Shown piece by piece: positions 24,986-34,740 of a DNA stretch of 64,000 bases. A program made the position numbers and the translations under genes. Source of the DNA: Sphingomonas panni (lineage in GTDB: Bacteria > Pseudomonadota > Alphaproteobacteria > Sphingomonadales > Sphingomonadaceae); contig NZ_JAKREU010000010.1 of assembly GCF_022664435.1 (NCBI RefSeq), forward strand, positions 78,720-142,719, given 5' to 3'. Position 1 is the stretch's first letter. Each line of letters starts with the position of its first letter. The notes under the pieces were generated by a model that ran no database searches, was not told the DNA's origin, and saw only the letters and a program-made list of their open reading frames with translations.

Positions 24986-27649
24986 ATGAAGAAGTTCCAC
25001 CTGCTGACCGCGACCGCCCTGTCGATGGTCGCCGGCGCAGTCCCGGCGCTGGCGCAGACGACGCCGACGGCACCGGTCGAGACCCCGACCGCACCCGCCG
25101 CGCCGGGTGACGCTACGGCACAGGGCGATGACGATTGGGGGAACGAGATCATCGTCACCGCCAACCGCCGCGCCGAACCGATCCAGGACGTGCCGATCGC
25201 GGTCACGGCCGTGAATGCGCAGCTGCTGGACGATGCCGGCGTGCGCGACATTCGCGGCCTCGAACAGCTGGCGCCCTCGCTTCAGACGACGACCGGCCAG
25301 TCGTCGGCAGTGTCGACGTCGCTGTCGATTCGCGGTGTCGGCACGGCGGGCGACAATCCGGGCTTCGAACCGGCGGTCGGCGTGTTCATCGACGGCGTGT
25401 TCCGCTCGCGCGCCGGCATCGCCATTGCCGAACTGCCCGAGATCGAGCGCGTCGAAGTGCTGCGCGGGCCGCAGGGGACGCTGTTCGGCCGCAATACCTC
25501 GGCTGGCGCGCTGTCGGTCACGACCGCAATGCCGAAGTTCGACTTCGGCGGCTATGTCGAGGGCGAATACGGCAATTTCAACGCGTACGAACTGAAGGGC
25601 GCGCTGACCGGGCCGGTCAGCGAACAGCTCGCGCTGCGCGTCGACGGCGGTTATCGCAAGCGCGACGGCTATATCGAGGACGTCAATTCCGACCGCGCGT
25701 TCAACGATATCAACCGCTGGTATGTCCGCGGCCAGGCGCTGTACGATACCTCGGCGTTCAGCTTCCGCCTGATCGGCGATTACTACAAGACCGACGAACA
25801 ATGCTGCGGCGTGGTCAGCGGGACGCGTGGGCCGACGGCCGCCGCGATCCAGGCAATCGCCGCGCAGCAGGGCCGCACCGGCATCTATACCGGCGCGCCG
25901 TCCGACCGGAAAATGGCGGCATCGCCCAACCGCGACTATGGCGAGGCCGTGCGCGACTGGGGCGTGTCAGGCGAGATCAACGCCGATGTGGGCGAAATGA
26001 AGCTGACCTCGATCAGCGCCTATCGCGACTTCCGCGTGCTGCGGAACCAGGACATCGACTATTCGGGGATCGATCGCGCCTATCGCGACGGATACCGCTC
26101 GGCCCTGCGCGACATTACGCAGGAAGTACGGTTGCAGGGGCAGCTGTTCGACGGGAAGCTCGATTTCCTCGTCGGCGGCTTCTACCTGAACGAAAAGCTG
26201 AAGCTGCGCGATACGGTGCGGCTGGGCAACGACGCCAACCGCTATGTCGATACGTTGCTGGCGGGTGTCCTCGGCGCACCGCCCTCGGCCGGGGGCATCG
26301 GGCGGCAGGCGCAGTTCTTCGGCAGCTTCAATGTGCCGACCTTTACCCAGCTGGTGACGTCGCTGCGCGGCGGCGCGGCACTGCCGACCGGCACGGTGCC
26401 GCTGTTCGGGCAGCTGCTCTATGCGCAGAGCCCGCAGCTGCAGGCGAACTTCGCGCCTGGATCGTCGGTGTTCAACTATCTGAACACGCCGCTGACGCCG
26501 AACGTCGCGGGACAGGGCAATAATAACGACGATTTCCAGGTCGATACCAACGCCTTTGCGCTGTTCACCCACAACATCGTCAATTTCAATGACAAGCTCT
26601 CGCTGACGCTGGGCCTGCGCTACAATTACGAGCGCAAGGAGCTGGCGGCGTCGATCAACAGCAACCCGGCGGCGTGCGGCTTCTTCCTCGGTAACGATCA
26701 GCGTGCGATCATCTATCGCGAGGCCATCCGTGCCGCCAGCCCGGCACTGTTCCAGAACCTGTTCCTGCTCAGCTGCAATCCGGCGGTATCGAGCGAGTTC
26801 AACGGCAATTACAGCCATGACCGGTCGGAAAGCCGCCTGACCGGCACCGCCAAGCTCGCGTACAAGTTCACGCCCGATGTGCTGGGCTATGCCAGCTATG
26901 ATCGCGGCTTCAAGTCGGGCGGCTACAATCTCGACCAGGCGAGCTTCAACACGAGGGTGCTGGGCGGCGACGGCGCGCAGGCAACCGACCTCGAATTCGG
27001 GGCGGAGACGGTCGACAGCTACGAACTAGGCCTGAAGACCAGCCTGACGCGGCAATTCTCGTTCAACGCGGCACTGTTCTATCAGAAATTCAAGGGGTTG
27101 CAGTCGCTGATCTTCGCCGGCAACAGCTTCGTCGTACAGAATGTGCCCAAGTCGACCGCCAAGGGCATCGAGCTGGAATCGCTGATCCAGCCGATCCGCG
27201 AATTGAGCTTCCGCCTGGGCTATACGCTGCTCGACGCATCATACGACGCCAGCAACAACTTCGCGGGCACGCCGCTCCAGAACCAGAATGGCCGCCAGTT
27301 CCTGAACCAGCCGCGCAACGTCGTCACCGTCGCCGCGACCTGGACCCCGCGCCTGACCAGCACGCTGAACGCGCTGTTCCATGTCGACATGCGCTACAAC
27401 AGCGACGTGTCGATCGTCCGTGACGGCACCGGGGCGACGGCGGTCGGCAATGACGGCTATCCGCTCCTCAACGGCAAGATCGGCGTGGCGACCGACGATC
27501 GCAGCAAGCAGCTGGAACTCTTCGTCGAGAATATCACCAACCAATATTACAACATCTCGGGCTTCGCGATTCCCGAACAGACCGGCACCTATGGCGTCTA
27601 TCCCGCCATGCCGCGCTTCTACGGGGTTCGCGCGCGGTTCGGTTTCTGA
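24986..27649 (+). CDS. TonB-dependent outer-membrane receptor
   Basis: An 887-residue receptor with signal peptide (MKKFHLLTATALSMVAGAVPALA), a TonB-box-like EIIVTANRR (about residue 54), a plug domain (about residues 65-180, with VLRGPQGTLFGRNTSAGAL) and a 22-strand barrel ending in an aromatic residue (RARFGF). It imports a substrate across the outer membrane using TonB energy. The subfamily (EIIVTANRRAEPIQDVPIAV) is abundant in sphingomonads and covers many organic substrates; the ligand here cannot be told. The start follows GAAGAGGGG. No transporter or enzyme partner gene adjoins it. Confidence 0.93.
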   Translation: MKKFHLLTATALSMVAGAVPALAQTTPTAPVETPTAPAAPGDATAQGDDDWGNEIIVTANRRAEPIQDVPIAVTAVNAQLLDDAGVRDIRGLEQLAPSLQTTTGQSSAVSTSLSIRGVGTAGDNPGFEPAVGVFIDGVFRSRAGIAIAELPEIERVEVLRGPQGTLFGRNTSAGALSVTTAMPKFDFGGYVEGEYGNFNAYELKGALTGPVSEQLALRVDGGYRKRDGYIEDVNSDRAFNDINRWYVRGQALYDTSAFSFRLIGDYYKTDEQCCGVVSGTRGPTAAAIQAIAAQQGRTGIYTGAPSDRKMAASPNRDYGEAVRDWGVSGEINADVGEMKLTSISAYRDFRVLRNQDIDYSGIDRAYRDGYRSALRDITQEVRLQGQLFDGKLDFLVGGFYLNEKLKLRDTVRLGNDANRYVDTLLAGVLGAPPSAGGIGRQAQFFGSFNVPTFTQLVTSLRGGAALPTGTVPLFGQLLYAQSPQLQANFAPGSSVFNYLNTPLTPNVAGQGNNNDDFQVDTNAFALFTHNIVNFNDKLSLTLGLRYNYERKELAASINSNPAACGFFLGNDQRAIIYREAIRAASPALFQNLFLLSCNPAVSSEFNGNYSHDRSESRLTGTAKLAYKFTPDVLGYASYDRGFKSGGYNLDQASFNTRVLGGDGAQATDLEFGAETVDSYELGLKTSLTRQFSFNAALFYQKFKGLQSLIFAGNSFVVQNVPKSTAKGIELESLIQPIRELSFRLGYTLLDASYDASNNFAGTPLQNQNGRQFLNQPRNVVTVAATWTPRLTSTLNALFHVDMRYNSDVSIVRDGTGATAVGNDGYPLLNGKIGVATDDRSKQLELFVENITNQYYNISGFAIPEQTGTYGVYPAMPRFYGVRARFGF

Positions 27650-27809
27650 ACCCGTAGCGGCGTCCGACGCGGGTTCGCGGGGGAATTTCGTGCGTTTGAC
27701 GGTACGGTTTGTCGCTTTTCCCCCGCGACAAGCGGTTCGGAACCTTGCATAACCACCCACCTGCCGCGCCGGAAAGGCGCGGTTCGCAGGGGGCATTAGG
27801 AGGAATAAT

Positions 27810-28082
27810 ATGGCCAAGGAAACCACGACGACCGGCGGCGCCCGGGGCGGAATCGCGAAGCCGGTGACGCCGTCGGCCGATCTGGCGAAGATCACCGGAT
27901 CCGACCCGCTGCCCCGCAGCGAAGTCGTCAGCAAGATGTGGGAATATATCAAGAAGCACGACCTGCAGAATCCGAAGGACAAGCGCGAAATCCTGGCGGA
28001 CGAAACGCTGGAAAAGCTGTTCGGCAAGAAGTCGTGCTCGATGTTTGAAATGAACAAGCTGCTGAGTGCGCACATGAAGTAA
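27810..28082 (+). CDS. SWIB/MDM2 domain protein
   Basis: A 90-residue protein consisting of a basic N-terminal tail and one SWIB domain (about residues 25-90; LPRSEVVSKMWEYIKKHDLQNPKDKRE... in part, then DETLEKLFGKKSCSMFEMNKLLSAHMK). SWIB domains are best known from eukaryotic chromatin remodelling; stand-alone bacterial forms occur in chlamydiae and many proteobacteria, with a proposed role in DNA binding or topology. The ATG follows a very strong AGGAGGAAT site and a strong terminator follows, so it is a monocistronic, probably well-expressed gene. Confidence 0.93.
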   Translation: MAKETTTTGGARGGIAKPVTPSADLAKITGSDPLPRSEVVSKMWEYIKKHDLQNPKDKREILADETLEKLFGKKSCSMFEMNKLLSAHMK

Positions 28083-28117
28083 GCGACGGGCGTCGATATC
28101 GACGTCGTCTGTTCACG

Positions 28118-28160
28118 AAAACACCGTCCGAGGGGCTGCCCTCGGGCGGTGTTTTCCTTT
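28118..28160 (+). terminator. Rho-independent terminator after the SWIB gene
   Basis: AAAACACCGTCCGAGGG and its near-complement flank a short GCTG loop, followed by TTTTCCTTT. The stem of about 16 pairs with a T-rich tail is a textbook factor-independent terminator; the A-run on the left allows action on the opposite strand too. Confidence 0.9.
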
Positions 28161-28297
28161 CGTAACAAAGCATTGCCGAGGCGATTTTCGGAACGCAGCC
28201 CCACGGCCATCGGTTATGTACGTATCGGACGAAAGTCCGATCGGACGACCGGCCAATATGGGTCGGCGTCCTCCGCAGCAGGACAAGGAGACACGCG

Positions 28298-28744
28298 ATG
28301 ACGTTCGGATTGGTGGGGTTGTTGCTTGGCGTCGCCATGGGCGCGCCGGAGGGCGGCATGGCGCATAGCGCGCGCATCGATCATCGCAGCGGCACGGTAC
28401 AGTCCGATTATACCGCAAAGGTGCAGGTTACCCATCGGCAAGTGGGGGCAGTCGGCGCGGGCGGGCGTCCGTCGACGCTGCGTTGCCTGTGGCGTGCGGG
28501 ACTGGTCGTCGAGCGGCAGGCGCGCCATGCATCGGGATCGATGCTCGCCCGCTCCTTCAGCCATGATGAAGTGATCGAGGGCAGTCGGCCAGGTTGGTGC
28601 AGTGCGCAACGGGCGGCGATCGCCGAGGAAGTCGCCAGCCGCAACGACGCGTTGCAGGCACGACTGGTCCAGCTGGCACAGCAGGACCATGCGGTGCTGC
28701 ATGCAGAGGTCGACCGGATGCATGGGACGGCACAGGCCGGATGA
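28298..28744 (+). CDS. Small exported protein of unknown function
   Basis: A 148-residue protein with a hydrophobic start (MTFGLVGLLLGVAMGAP) that may be a signal peptide, two cysteines (TLRCLWRAG and PGWCSAQ) and a helical C-terminus rich in Gln/Ala (VASRNDALQARLVQLAQQDH). The ribosome site CAAGGAG is good. Its stop overlaps the ATG of the following TorF-like porin gene by four bases, so the two are co-translated and probably work together in the envelope. No family recognised. Confidence 0.75.
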   Translation: MTFGLVGLLLGVAMGAPEGGMAHSARIDHRSGTVQSDYTAKVQVTHRQVGAVGAGGRPSTLRCLWRAGLVVERQARHASGSMLARSFSHDEVIEGSRPGWCSAQRAAIAEEVASRNDALQARLVQLAQQDHAVLHAEVDRMHGTAQAG

Positions 28745-29472
28745 TCGGTCGGATAGCATTGGGCGTCGCGTCGCTGCTGGTCACGGCAGCGGCGCAGGCG
28801 CAGTCGCTGCCATCCGTCGGCGTCGAGGCGACGACCGACGAACGTCGGCGGGGGCTGAGCTGGAGCGAAGGGCGGGCGTCGATTTCCGGCGATGCCGCGC
28901 TGACACTTGGTGCCGTCGAGCTGGACGCGCGTGTCGCGGCGTTGCGCGGATCGGTACGGCACGACGGAGCCGATGCGGTTGCCGATCTGGGCGCGGCGAT
29001 CGGCGGGGATGTCGGGCCGATCGCGCTGCGGGCGCGGGCGATCGGGCATGTCTTCGCCGGAGCGGAGCGAGGCATGGACTATGCCGAGTTCGGTGGTGAC
29101 GCCCGTTACACGCTGGGGCCAGTCGAACTGACCGCCGGTGCGCTCTATGCGCCGCCGCAGCGGGCGATTGGTGGCAGCAACCTCTATTTGTCGGCGCAGG
29201 GGGTAGCGGCCATTCCGATGACGCCGTTCACGCTGGTCGGCGGCATAGGGCGGTCGTCAGGCGCCGTCGATGACGCCGCGCGGGCCGACCGGCTGCGTCC
29301 GGGCGGCACCTATGTCGACTGGCGGCTGGGCGTCGAACATGTGACCGGACCGCTGACGCTGGCGCTCGATTATGTCGGGACCGACCTGAACGATGACCGG
29401 ATGGTCGCGGCGATCGGCGACCGCCGGCATAGCGGCGATCGCATCCTGGGGCGGGCGCGGTTCGCTTTTTGA
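28741..29472 (+). CDS. TorF-like outer-membrane protein
   Basis: A 243-residue protein with signal peptide (MIGRIALGVASLLVTAAAQA). The mature start VGVEATTDERRRGLSWSEGRA matches the TorF porin pattern (TDYRFRGVSQSD in the paralogue at 57444), and the sequence alternates short amphipathic strands ending in RARFAF, as in small beta barrels. Identity to the paralogue is low apart from these anchors. Substrate and role are unknown. It is co-translated with the small exported protein before it. Confidence 0.75.
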   Translation: MIGRIALGVASLLVTAAAQAQSLPSVGVEATTDERRRGLSWSEGRASISGDAALTLGAVELDARVAALRGSVRHDGADAVADLGAAIGGDVGPIALRARAIGHVFAGAERGMDYAEFGGDARYTLGPVELTAGALYAPPQRAIGGSNLYLSAQGVAAIPMTPFTLVGGIGRSSGAVDDAARADRLRPGGTYVDWRLGVEHVTGPLTLALDYVGTDLNDDRMVAAIGDRRHSGDRILGRARFAF

Positions 29473-29575
29473 GTCAGGACGTCTTCGTGGCGAGCGCCGT
29501 TCGACGCAGCATCCGCGACTGAAGTGACGTTCGAAGCGGACGGTTCGGCTTTCGGCAATGAATGTCGGCCGTCCG

Positions 29576-31351
29576 CTACACCGGATCGTCGATCCGGCGC
29601 AGGCGGCGGATGCGGGGTTCGCGCTCCAGATCGGCCTGTTCGCGGATCGTCTGGCGCAATTCGTCGCGCTTTTCGTGGATCGATGCGATCACCGGACCCA
29701 TCGCCACGCCGAGGTCGACCAGCACCGCCTCCGACAATTGCAGCGAGCTTTCGAGCGTTTCCGGCACCGCATCGCTGACCCCGGCGGCATAGAGTTCGGC
29801 GGCATGGGTCGCATCGCGCGCGCGGGCGAGGATGGTCAGGTTCGGCACCCAGCCGCGCACTCGCCGCGTCAGGCGCACGGTCAGCACCGGGTCGTCCATC
29901 GTCAGCACAAGAGCCGAGGCGCGACCGAGGTCGAGGCGGTCGACCAGTTCGGACCGCGACACGTCGCCGAACAGGATCGGATGCCCCTCCGCACGGGCCA
30001 TGGCGACATTGTCGATATCCGAATCGACCGCGATATAGCTTTTGCCATGGGTCTTGAGCATCTCGGCGACGAGGCGGCCGACCCGGCCGAAGCCAATGAT
30101 GACGACGCGGCCTGCGGGCGTATCGACCGGCGCTTCCTCGGGCGCGCCGACGCGGTGTTCGATGCGCCGCGACGCCCGCTTGCCCAACATGGCCAGCAGC
30201 GGGGTGATGGTCAGGCCGATCGCGGTCACCGTCTGCCAGAAGGCGGCGGTCGAGGGTTGGATCAGCTGCGCCTGCGTCGCGGCGGCCAGCACGATCAGGG
30301 TGGTTTCCGACGGGCTGGACATCAACAGCCCGGTTTCCGTCGCCGTGCCCGGCCGCACGCCGTTGAACCAGAGCAGTCCGCCGGTCACCGCCGCCTTCAG
30401 CACCACGACCCCGGCAATCGCGCCGAGCAGTTCCGGCCAATTGTCGGCGATGGTCGCAAGGTCGAGGCTCATGCCGATGGTGATCAGGAACACGCCGAGC
30501 GCCAGCCCCTTGAACGGGGCGGTGATGACCTCGACCTCACTATGATATTCGGTTTCGGCGATCAGCAGGCCGGCGAGCAGCGCGCCGACGATCGGCGACA
30601 GGCCGGCGGCGGTGGTGACGAGGCTGGCGACGATCACCACCAGCAGGCTGGCCGACAGGAACAGTTCGGGGCTCTTGGTGCGGGCGGCCTGCGCGAACAG
30701 GCGCGGCAGGAACAGGCGGCCGGCGGCATAGAGACCGACGACGCTGAGTCCTCCCCACATCAGGGTGTTGGCGAGGCCGGACCAGCCTTCGTCGCTCGCC
30801 GTCGGGGCGAGGGCGCCCAGCGCGAAGATGATCGGGACCAGCGCGAGATCCTCGAACAACAGCATCGAGAAGGCGGTACGGCCGACCGGCCCGGTGGTGC
30901 CCGCCATCGGCAGCACCAGCGCGGTGGACGACAATGCCAGCGCAAGGCCGAGGCCGATGGCGCCCGCCGTCGCCTGTCCCAACGCCATCAGCGCGACGCC
31001 GATCAGCAGCGCCGATCCGAACAACTCCGCCGCGCCCAGACCGAATACCTGCCGCCGCATCGCCCATAGCCGCTTGAACGACAGTTCGAGACCGATGGAG
31101 AAGAGCAGCAGGACAATGCCGAATTCGGCGAAGGGTTCGATCGAATGCCGGTCGGTGATCGTGATGTGGAACAGCCACGGCACCCGGTCGACCAATGCGC
31201 CGAGGCCGAACGGGCCGACCAGGACACCGACCAGGATGAACCCGATGACCGGGTTGACGCGAAAACGGGCGAAGGCGGGAATGACGAGGCCGGCAGCCCC
31301 CAGAATGACCAGCGAATCGCTGAACGGCGTCGAATCAATCGGCAATGGCAT
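29576..31351 (-). CDS. CPA2-family cation/proton antiporter with TrkA-N domain (YbaL/KefB type)
   Basis: A 591-residue membrane protein with about 12 membrane segments (residues 10-385) and a C-terminal Rossmann RCK/TrkA-N domain beginning at GRVVIIGFGRVGRLVAEML, then a basic helical tail. The order matches the monovalent cation:proton antiporter-2 family, including KefB/KefC and YbaL; the EDLALVP motif in membrane segment 6 carries the transport Asp. It probably exchanges K+ or Na+ for protons. The ATG at 31351 is chosen over an upstream start without a ribosome site. Ion specificity is not readable. Confidence 0.9.
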   Translation of the reverse strand: MPLPIDSTPFSDSLVILGAAGLVIPAFARFRVNPVIGFILVGVLVGPFGLGALVDRVPWLFHITITDRHSIEPFAEFGIVLLLFSIGLELSFKRLWAMRRQVFGLGAAELFGSALLIGVALMALGQATAGAIGLGLALALSSTALVLPMAGTTGPVGRTAFSMLLFEDLALVPIIFALGALAPTASDEGWSGLANTLMWGGLSVVGLYAAGRLFLPRLFAQAARTKSPELFLSASLLVVIVASLVTTAAGLSPIVGALLAGLLIAETEYHSEVEVITAPFKGLALGVFLITIGMSLDLATIADNWPELLGAIAGVVVLKAAVTGGLLWFNGVRPGTATETGLLMSSPSETTLIVLAAATQAQLIQPSTAAFWQTVTAIGLTITPLLAMLGKRASRRIEHRVGAPEEAPVDTPAGRVVIIGFGRVGRLVAEMLKTHGKSYIAVDSDIDNVAMARAEGHPILFGDVSRSELVDRLDLGRASALVLTMDDPVLTVRLTRRVRGWVPNLTILARARDATHAAELYAAGVSDAVPETLESSLQLSEAVLVDLGVAMGPVIASIHEKRDELRQTIREQADLEREPRIRRLRRIDDPV

Positions 31352-31402
31352 GGGACCATTGTTGCGGATGCGGCACGGATGCAGCAACCGCTAACGTACA
31401 AA

Positions 31403-31430
31403 CGGCGCCCATCCGTTCGGATGGACGCCG
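31403..31430 (-). terminator. Hairpin after icd
   Basis: CGGCG and CCATCCG arms pair with CGGATGG and CGCCG, with one mismatch and a two-base apex (about four in practice). On the minus strand the stem is followed by TTTGTACG just after the icd stop, so it may terminate icd before the antiporter gene. Confidence 0.6.
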
Positions 31431-31458
31431 CTTGGCACCGTCGATGTGAACGAGGTGC

Positions 31459-32679
31459 TTAGCCCTGCGCGCCCATCGCGGCTTCGAGGTTGACGCGAAC
31501 CTGTTCGAAGAACTGCTCGGTGGTCATCCACGGCTGATGCGGGCCGATCAGGATCGCGAGATCCTTGGTCATGTGGCCGGCTTCGACGGTTTCGATGCAG
31601 ACGCGCTCCAGCGTTTCGGCGAACTTCGTCACGTCGGGCGTCCCGTCGAACTTGCCGCGATACTTCAGGCCGCCGGTCCATGCGAAGATCGACGCGATCG
31701 GGTTGGTCGACGTCGCCTTGCCCTGCTGGTGCTGGCGATAGTGGCGCGTGACGGTGCCGTGCGCCGCTTCCGCCTCGATCGTCTTGCCGTCCGGCGACAT
31801 CAGGACCGAGGTCATGAGGCCGAGCGAACCGAACCCTTGAGCGACCTGGTCCGACTGCACGTCGCCGTCATAGTTCTTGCAGGCCCAGACGAATTCGCCG
31901 TGCCACTTCAGCGCCGATGCGACCATGTCGTCGATCAGGCGGTGCTGATATTCGATGCCGGCGGCCTGGAACTGGTCCTTGAATTCGGTCGCGAAGACCT
32001 CTTCGAAGATGTCCTTGAAGCGGCCGTCATAGGCCTTGAGGATCGTGTTCTTGGTCGACAGGTACACCGGCCAGCCGCGGCCGAGGCCATAGTTCATCGA
32101 CGCGCGGGCGAAATCGCGGATCGATTCGTCGAGATTGTACATGCCCATGGCGACGCCGGCGGCGGGGAAGTCGAACACTTCCTCCTCGATGACCTGGCCG
32201 TCGGCGCCTTCCCACTTCATGGTCAGCTTGCCGGCACCGGGCACCTTGAAATCGGTCGCCTTATACTGGTCGCCGAACGCATGGCGGCCGACGACGATCG
32301 GCTTGGTCCAGCCCGGGATCAGGCGCGGCACGTTCGAGATGACGATCGGTTCACGGAAGACGACGCCGCCGAGGATGTTGCGGATGGTGCCGTTGGGCGA
32401 CCGCCACATCTTCTTCAGGCCGAATTCCTCGACGCGCGCTTCGTCAGGGGTGATGGTGGCGCACTTCACGCCCACGCCGTACTTCTGGATCGCCTTGGCG
32501 CTGTCGACGGTGATCTTGTCGTCGGTCTCGTCGCGCTTTTCGATGCCGAGGTCGTAATATTCGAGGTCGATATCGAGATAGGGGAGGATCAGCCGTTCGC
32601 GGATCCAAGCCCAGATGATGCGGGTCATTTCGTCGCCGTCGATCTCCACGACCGGGGTTTTGACCTTGATCTTCGCCAT
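31459..32679 (-). CDS. icd: NADP-dependent isocitrate dehydrogenase
   Basis: A 406-residue dimeric-type isocitrate dehydrogenase, which oxidises isocitrate to 2-oxoglutarate in the TCA cycle and makes NADPH. The N-terminus [21 protein letters not shown] and the substrate loop [13 protein letters not shown] are typical of the eukaryote-like subfamily II found in alphaproteobacteria, as are [15 protein letters not shown] and [12 protein letters not shown]. No duplicated or fused domain. Divergent from psd with 120 bases between. Confidence 0.96.
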   Translation of the reverse strand: MAKIKVKTPVVEIDGDEMTRIIWAWIRERLILPYLDIDLEYYDLGIEKRDETDDKITVDSAKAIQKYGVGVKCATITPDEARVEEFGLKKMWRSPNGTIRNILGGVVFREPIVISNVPRLIPGWTKPIVVGRHAFGDQYKATDFKVPGAGKLTMKWEGADGQVIEEEVFDFPAAGVAMGMYNLDESIRDFARASMNYGLGRGWPVYLSTKNTILKAYDGRFKDIFEEVFATEFKDQFQAAGIEYQHRLIDDMVASALKWHGEFVWACKNYDGDVQSDQVAQGFGSLGLMTSVLMSPDGKTIEAEAAHGTVTRHYRQHQQGKATSTNPIASIFAWTGGLKYRGKFDGTPDVTKFAETLERVCIETVEAGHMTKDLAILIGPHQPWMTTEQFFEQVRVNLEAAMGAQG

Positions 32680-32799
32680 GCGCCTGCTCTCGATATAGTT
32701 GCGGTTGCGCGGGCCTTACGGGGTCGTTCGCGCGGGATCAACCGCGCTGGCGGTGCAGGGCGGTTGTCAGCACGGCCCGCCTTGGGTACACCACGGCTC

Positions 32800-33531
32800 A
32801 TGGCATCGCTCGACAAGCCCGCGGTCGGCACCACGACCGTCAAGTGGCGCTGGCCCTCCGTTCATCCCGAAGGGCGCAAATACGTCCTCATCGCCGCCGT
32901 TATCACCGCCTTCTTCGCCTTCATGGCGTGGGAGACGCTGGCATGGCCGATGGGGCTGGTGACGCTGTGGGTGGCGTCCTTCTTCCGCGATCCGGTCCGT
33001 ACCACGCCGCAGGGCGACGGGCTGATCGTGTCGCCGGCCGACGGGCTGGTCACGATGATCCAGCGGGTCGAACTGCCGGCGGAGCTGCGCGGGGCCAACG
33101 GCCTGGGCGACCAGCCGCTGGTGCGGGTGTCGATCTTCATGTCGGTGTTCGACGTCCATATCAACCGGACGCCGATCGCTGGCACCATCCGGCAGGTGGT
33201 CTATATCTCGGGCAAGTTCCTGAACGCCGATCTCGACAAGGCGAGCGACGAGAATGAGCGCCAGCATAGCGTGGTCGAGGGGCTGGATGGACAGCGTGTC
33301 GGCTTCACCCAGATCGCGGGCCTGCTCGCGCGGCGGATCGTCGGCTTCGTGAAGGCGGGGGATTTCGTCGCCGCCGGACAGCGGATCGGCCTGATCCGCT
33401 TCGGCAGCCGGGTCGATGTGTTCCTGCCCGAAGGAATCGAGCCGCAGGTCGCGCTCGGCCAGCGGGCGATCGCCGGTGAAACGGTGCTGGGTCGTCCGGG
33501 CCTCGCCGCCCCGACCGGCGTGGCGCAATAG
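32800..33531 (+). CDS. psd: Phosphatidylserine decarboxylase proenzyme (short form)
   Basis: A 243-residue enzyme that makes phosphatidylethanolamine. It is the short alphaproteobacterial form: two membrane segments near residues 30-65, [31 protein letters not shown], and the self-cleavage site in [12 protein letters not shown], where the Ser becomes the pyruvoyl group. The pssA gene begins two bases after its stop, so serine addition and decarboxylation are encoded together. Confidence 0.95.
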   Translation: MASLDKPAVGTTTVKWRWPSVHPEGRKYVLIAAVITAFFAFMAWETLAWPMGLVTLWVASFFRDPVRTTPQGDGLIVSPADGLVTMIQRVELPAELRGANGLGDQPLVRVSIFMSVFDVHINRTPIAGTIRQVVYISGKFLNADLDKASDENERQHSVVEGLDGQRVGFTQIAGLLARRIVGFVKAGDFVAAGQRIGLIRFGSRVDVFLPEGIEPQVALGQRAIAGETVLGRPGLAAPTGVAQ

Positions 33532-33532
33532 G

Positions 33533-34300
33533 ATGCGCCGTCCGCTTCCCGTCCGGGGCATCCCGCTGCGCGCCGTCGCGCCCAATGCCGTCACGGCACT
33601 CGCTCTGTGTTCCGGTCTGACCGGTATCCGCTTCGCCATCGGGGGGGAGTGGGAACGCGCCGTGCTGATGGTGCTGCTGGCTGGCGTTCTCGACGGGCTG
33701 GACGGGCGTGTCGCTCGTCTGGTGCGCGGTGAGAGCAAGTTCGGTGCCGAGCTGGATTCGCTGTCCGACGCGATTTCGTTCGGCGTTTCACCTTCGCTCA
33801 TCATGTATCTGTGGGCGCTGCTCGCCGAACCGCGCGTCGGATGGATCGTCTCGCTGGTCTATGCCGTATTCACCGCGCTGCGTCTCGCCCGCTTCAATGC
33901 GCGGATCGATGCCGAGGACCAGCCACACAAGTCGGCGGGTTTCCTGACCGGTATTCCGGCACCGGCCGGTGCCGGACTGGCGATGCTGCCACTCTATGCG
34001 TGGATCTGGTCGGGTGAAGACGTGTTCCGCTCGCCTTGGCTCGTCGCCCCATGGGTCGCGTTCGTCGCGTTCCTGATGGTGTCGAGCCTTGCGACCTATA
34101 GCTGGTCGTCGCTCAAGCTCCGCCGCAATATTCGCTTCGAAGCGATCGTCGGCGTCGTGATCGTCGCCGCAGCGCTGGTATCCGCCCCGTGGCAGACGCT
34201 GACGGCGGTCTGCGTCGCCTATCTGGCGACGCTACCGTTCAGCATTCGCAGCTTTGCGCGGATCAAGCGGCAGCGCGAAGCGGCTGCGCAGCGACCGTAA
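33533..34300 (+). CDS. pssA: CDP-diacylglycerol-serine O-phosphatidyltransferase
   Basis: A 255-residue membrane enzyme making phosphatidylserine from CDP-diacylglycerol and serine. The CDP-alcohol phosphotransferase motif DG-x2-AR-x8-G-x3-D-x3-D is complete in DGRVARLVRGESKFGAELD plus SLSD (about residues 60-83). Around six to eight membrane segments follow. It forms an operon with psd. Its last 38 bases overlap the 3' end of a small gene on the other strand. Confidence 0.94.
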   Translation: MRRPLPVRGIPLRAVAPNAVTALALCSGLTGIRFAIGGEWERAVLMVLLAGVLDGLDGRVARLVRGESKFGAELDSLSDAISFGVSPSLIMYLWALLAEPRVGWIVSLVYAVFTALRLARFNARIDAEDQPHKSAGFLTGIPAPAGAGLAMLPLYAWIWSGEDVFRSPWLVAPWVAFVAFLMVSSLATYSWSSLKLRRNIRFEAIVGVVIVAAALVSAPWQTLTAVCVAYLATLPFSIRSFARIKRQREAAAQRP

Positions 34301-34487
34301 CGGCGCGCTGACGGATCACGCCGCGCCGCGAGGTGAGGTGAACCGGAGGAAGCGGGTCGATCGTCCATTCCGGACCCCCGCGCAACAGCCGCAGGATGCG
34401 GTCCTTGGCGGGCAGGATCGTCAGGACGATCGAGCCGACAGCGACGATGAAACCAACAGCGAACAACGCGGAAACCAACAGGGCCAT
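34263..34487 (-). CDS. Small inner-membrane protein of unknown function
   Basis: A 74-residue protein with one clear hydrophobic segment (LLVSALFAVGFIVAVGSIVLTIL, quoted in part as LLVSALFAVGFIVAVGS) and a basic, proline-containing tail. The start has GGGGAG about nine bases upstream. Its 3' end overlaps pssA by 38 bases on the opposite strand. Coding status rests on the membrane segment and the ribosome site; no family is recognised. Confidence 0.55.
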   Translation of the reverse strand: MALLVSALFAVGFIVAVGSIVLTILPAKDRILRLLRGGPEWTIDPLPPVHLTSRRGVIRQRAVTVAAQPLRAAA

Positions 34488-34608
34488 CTCGAAACTCCCC
34501 GATCATGCGACCATGAAATCGCAAGCCTGCTCAACCAGTTGGCCGAGTTCTTGTTCCATGGTCCGTGTCTGAGCCTGTTATGTTCTCATATCGTTCCACC
34601 GTCAAGCC

Positions 34609-34637
34609 TTGATTGGCGGTACGACTTGCGCTAATGG
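34609..34637 (+). promoter_or_regulatory. Candidate sigma-70 promoter of the rpsB operon
   Basis: TTGATT (34609-34614) and TAATGG (34632-34637) with a 17-base spacer lie 104 bases upstream of rpsB. The position leaves a leader of about 95 bases, which in other bacteria carries S2 autoregulation; a small GGCC-TTC-GGCC hairpin is visible in it. Not verified. Confidence 0.4.
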
Positions 34638-34740
34638 CCGCCGCCTCAACCCCACATGGGAAGCGCTCATACCGGTGCCCGGGCCTTCGGCCTGACAAGG
34701 GTTCCAGCTTCCCAGAGGATCAACCGGAAGGAATTATCCT

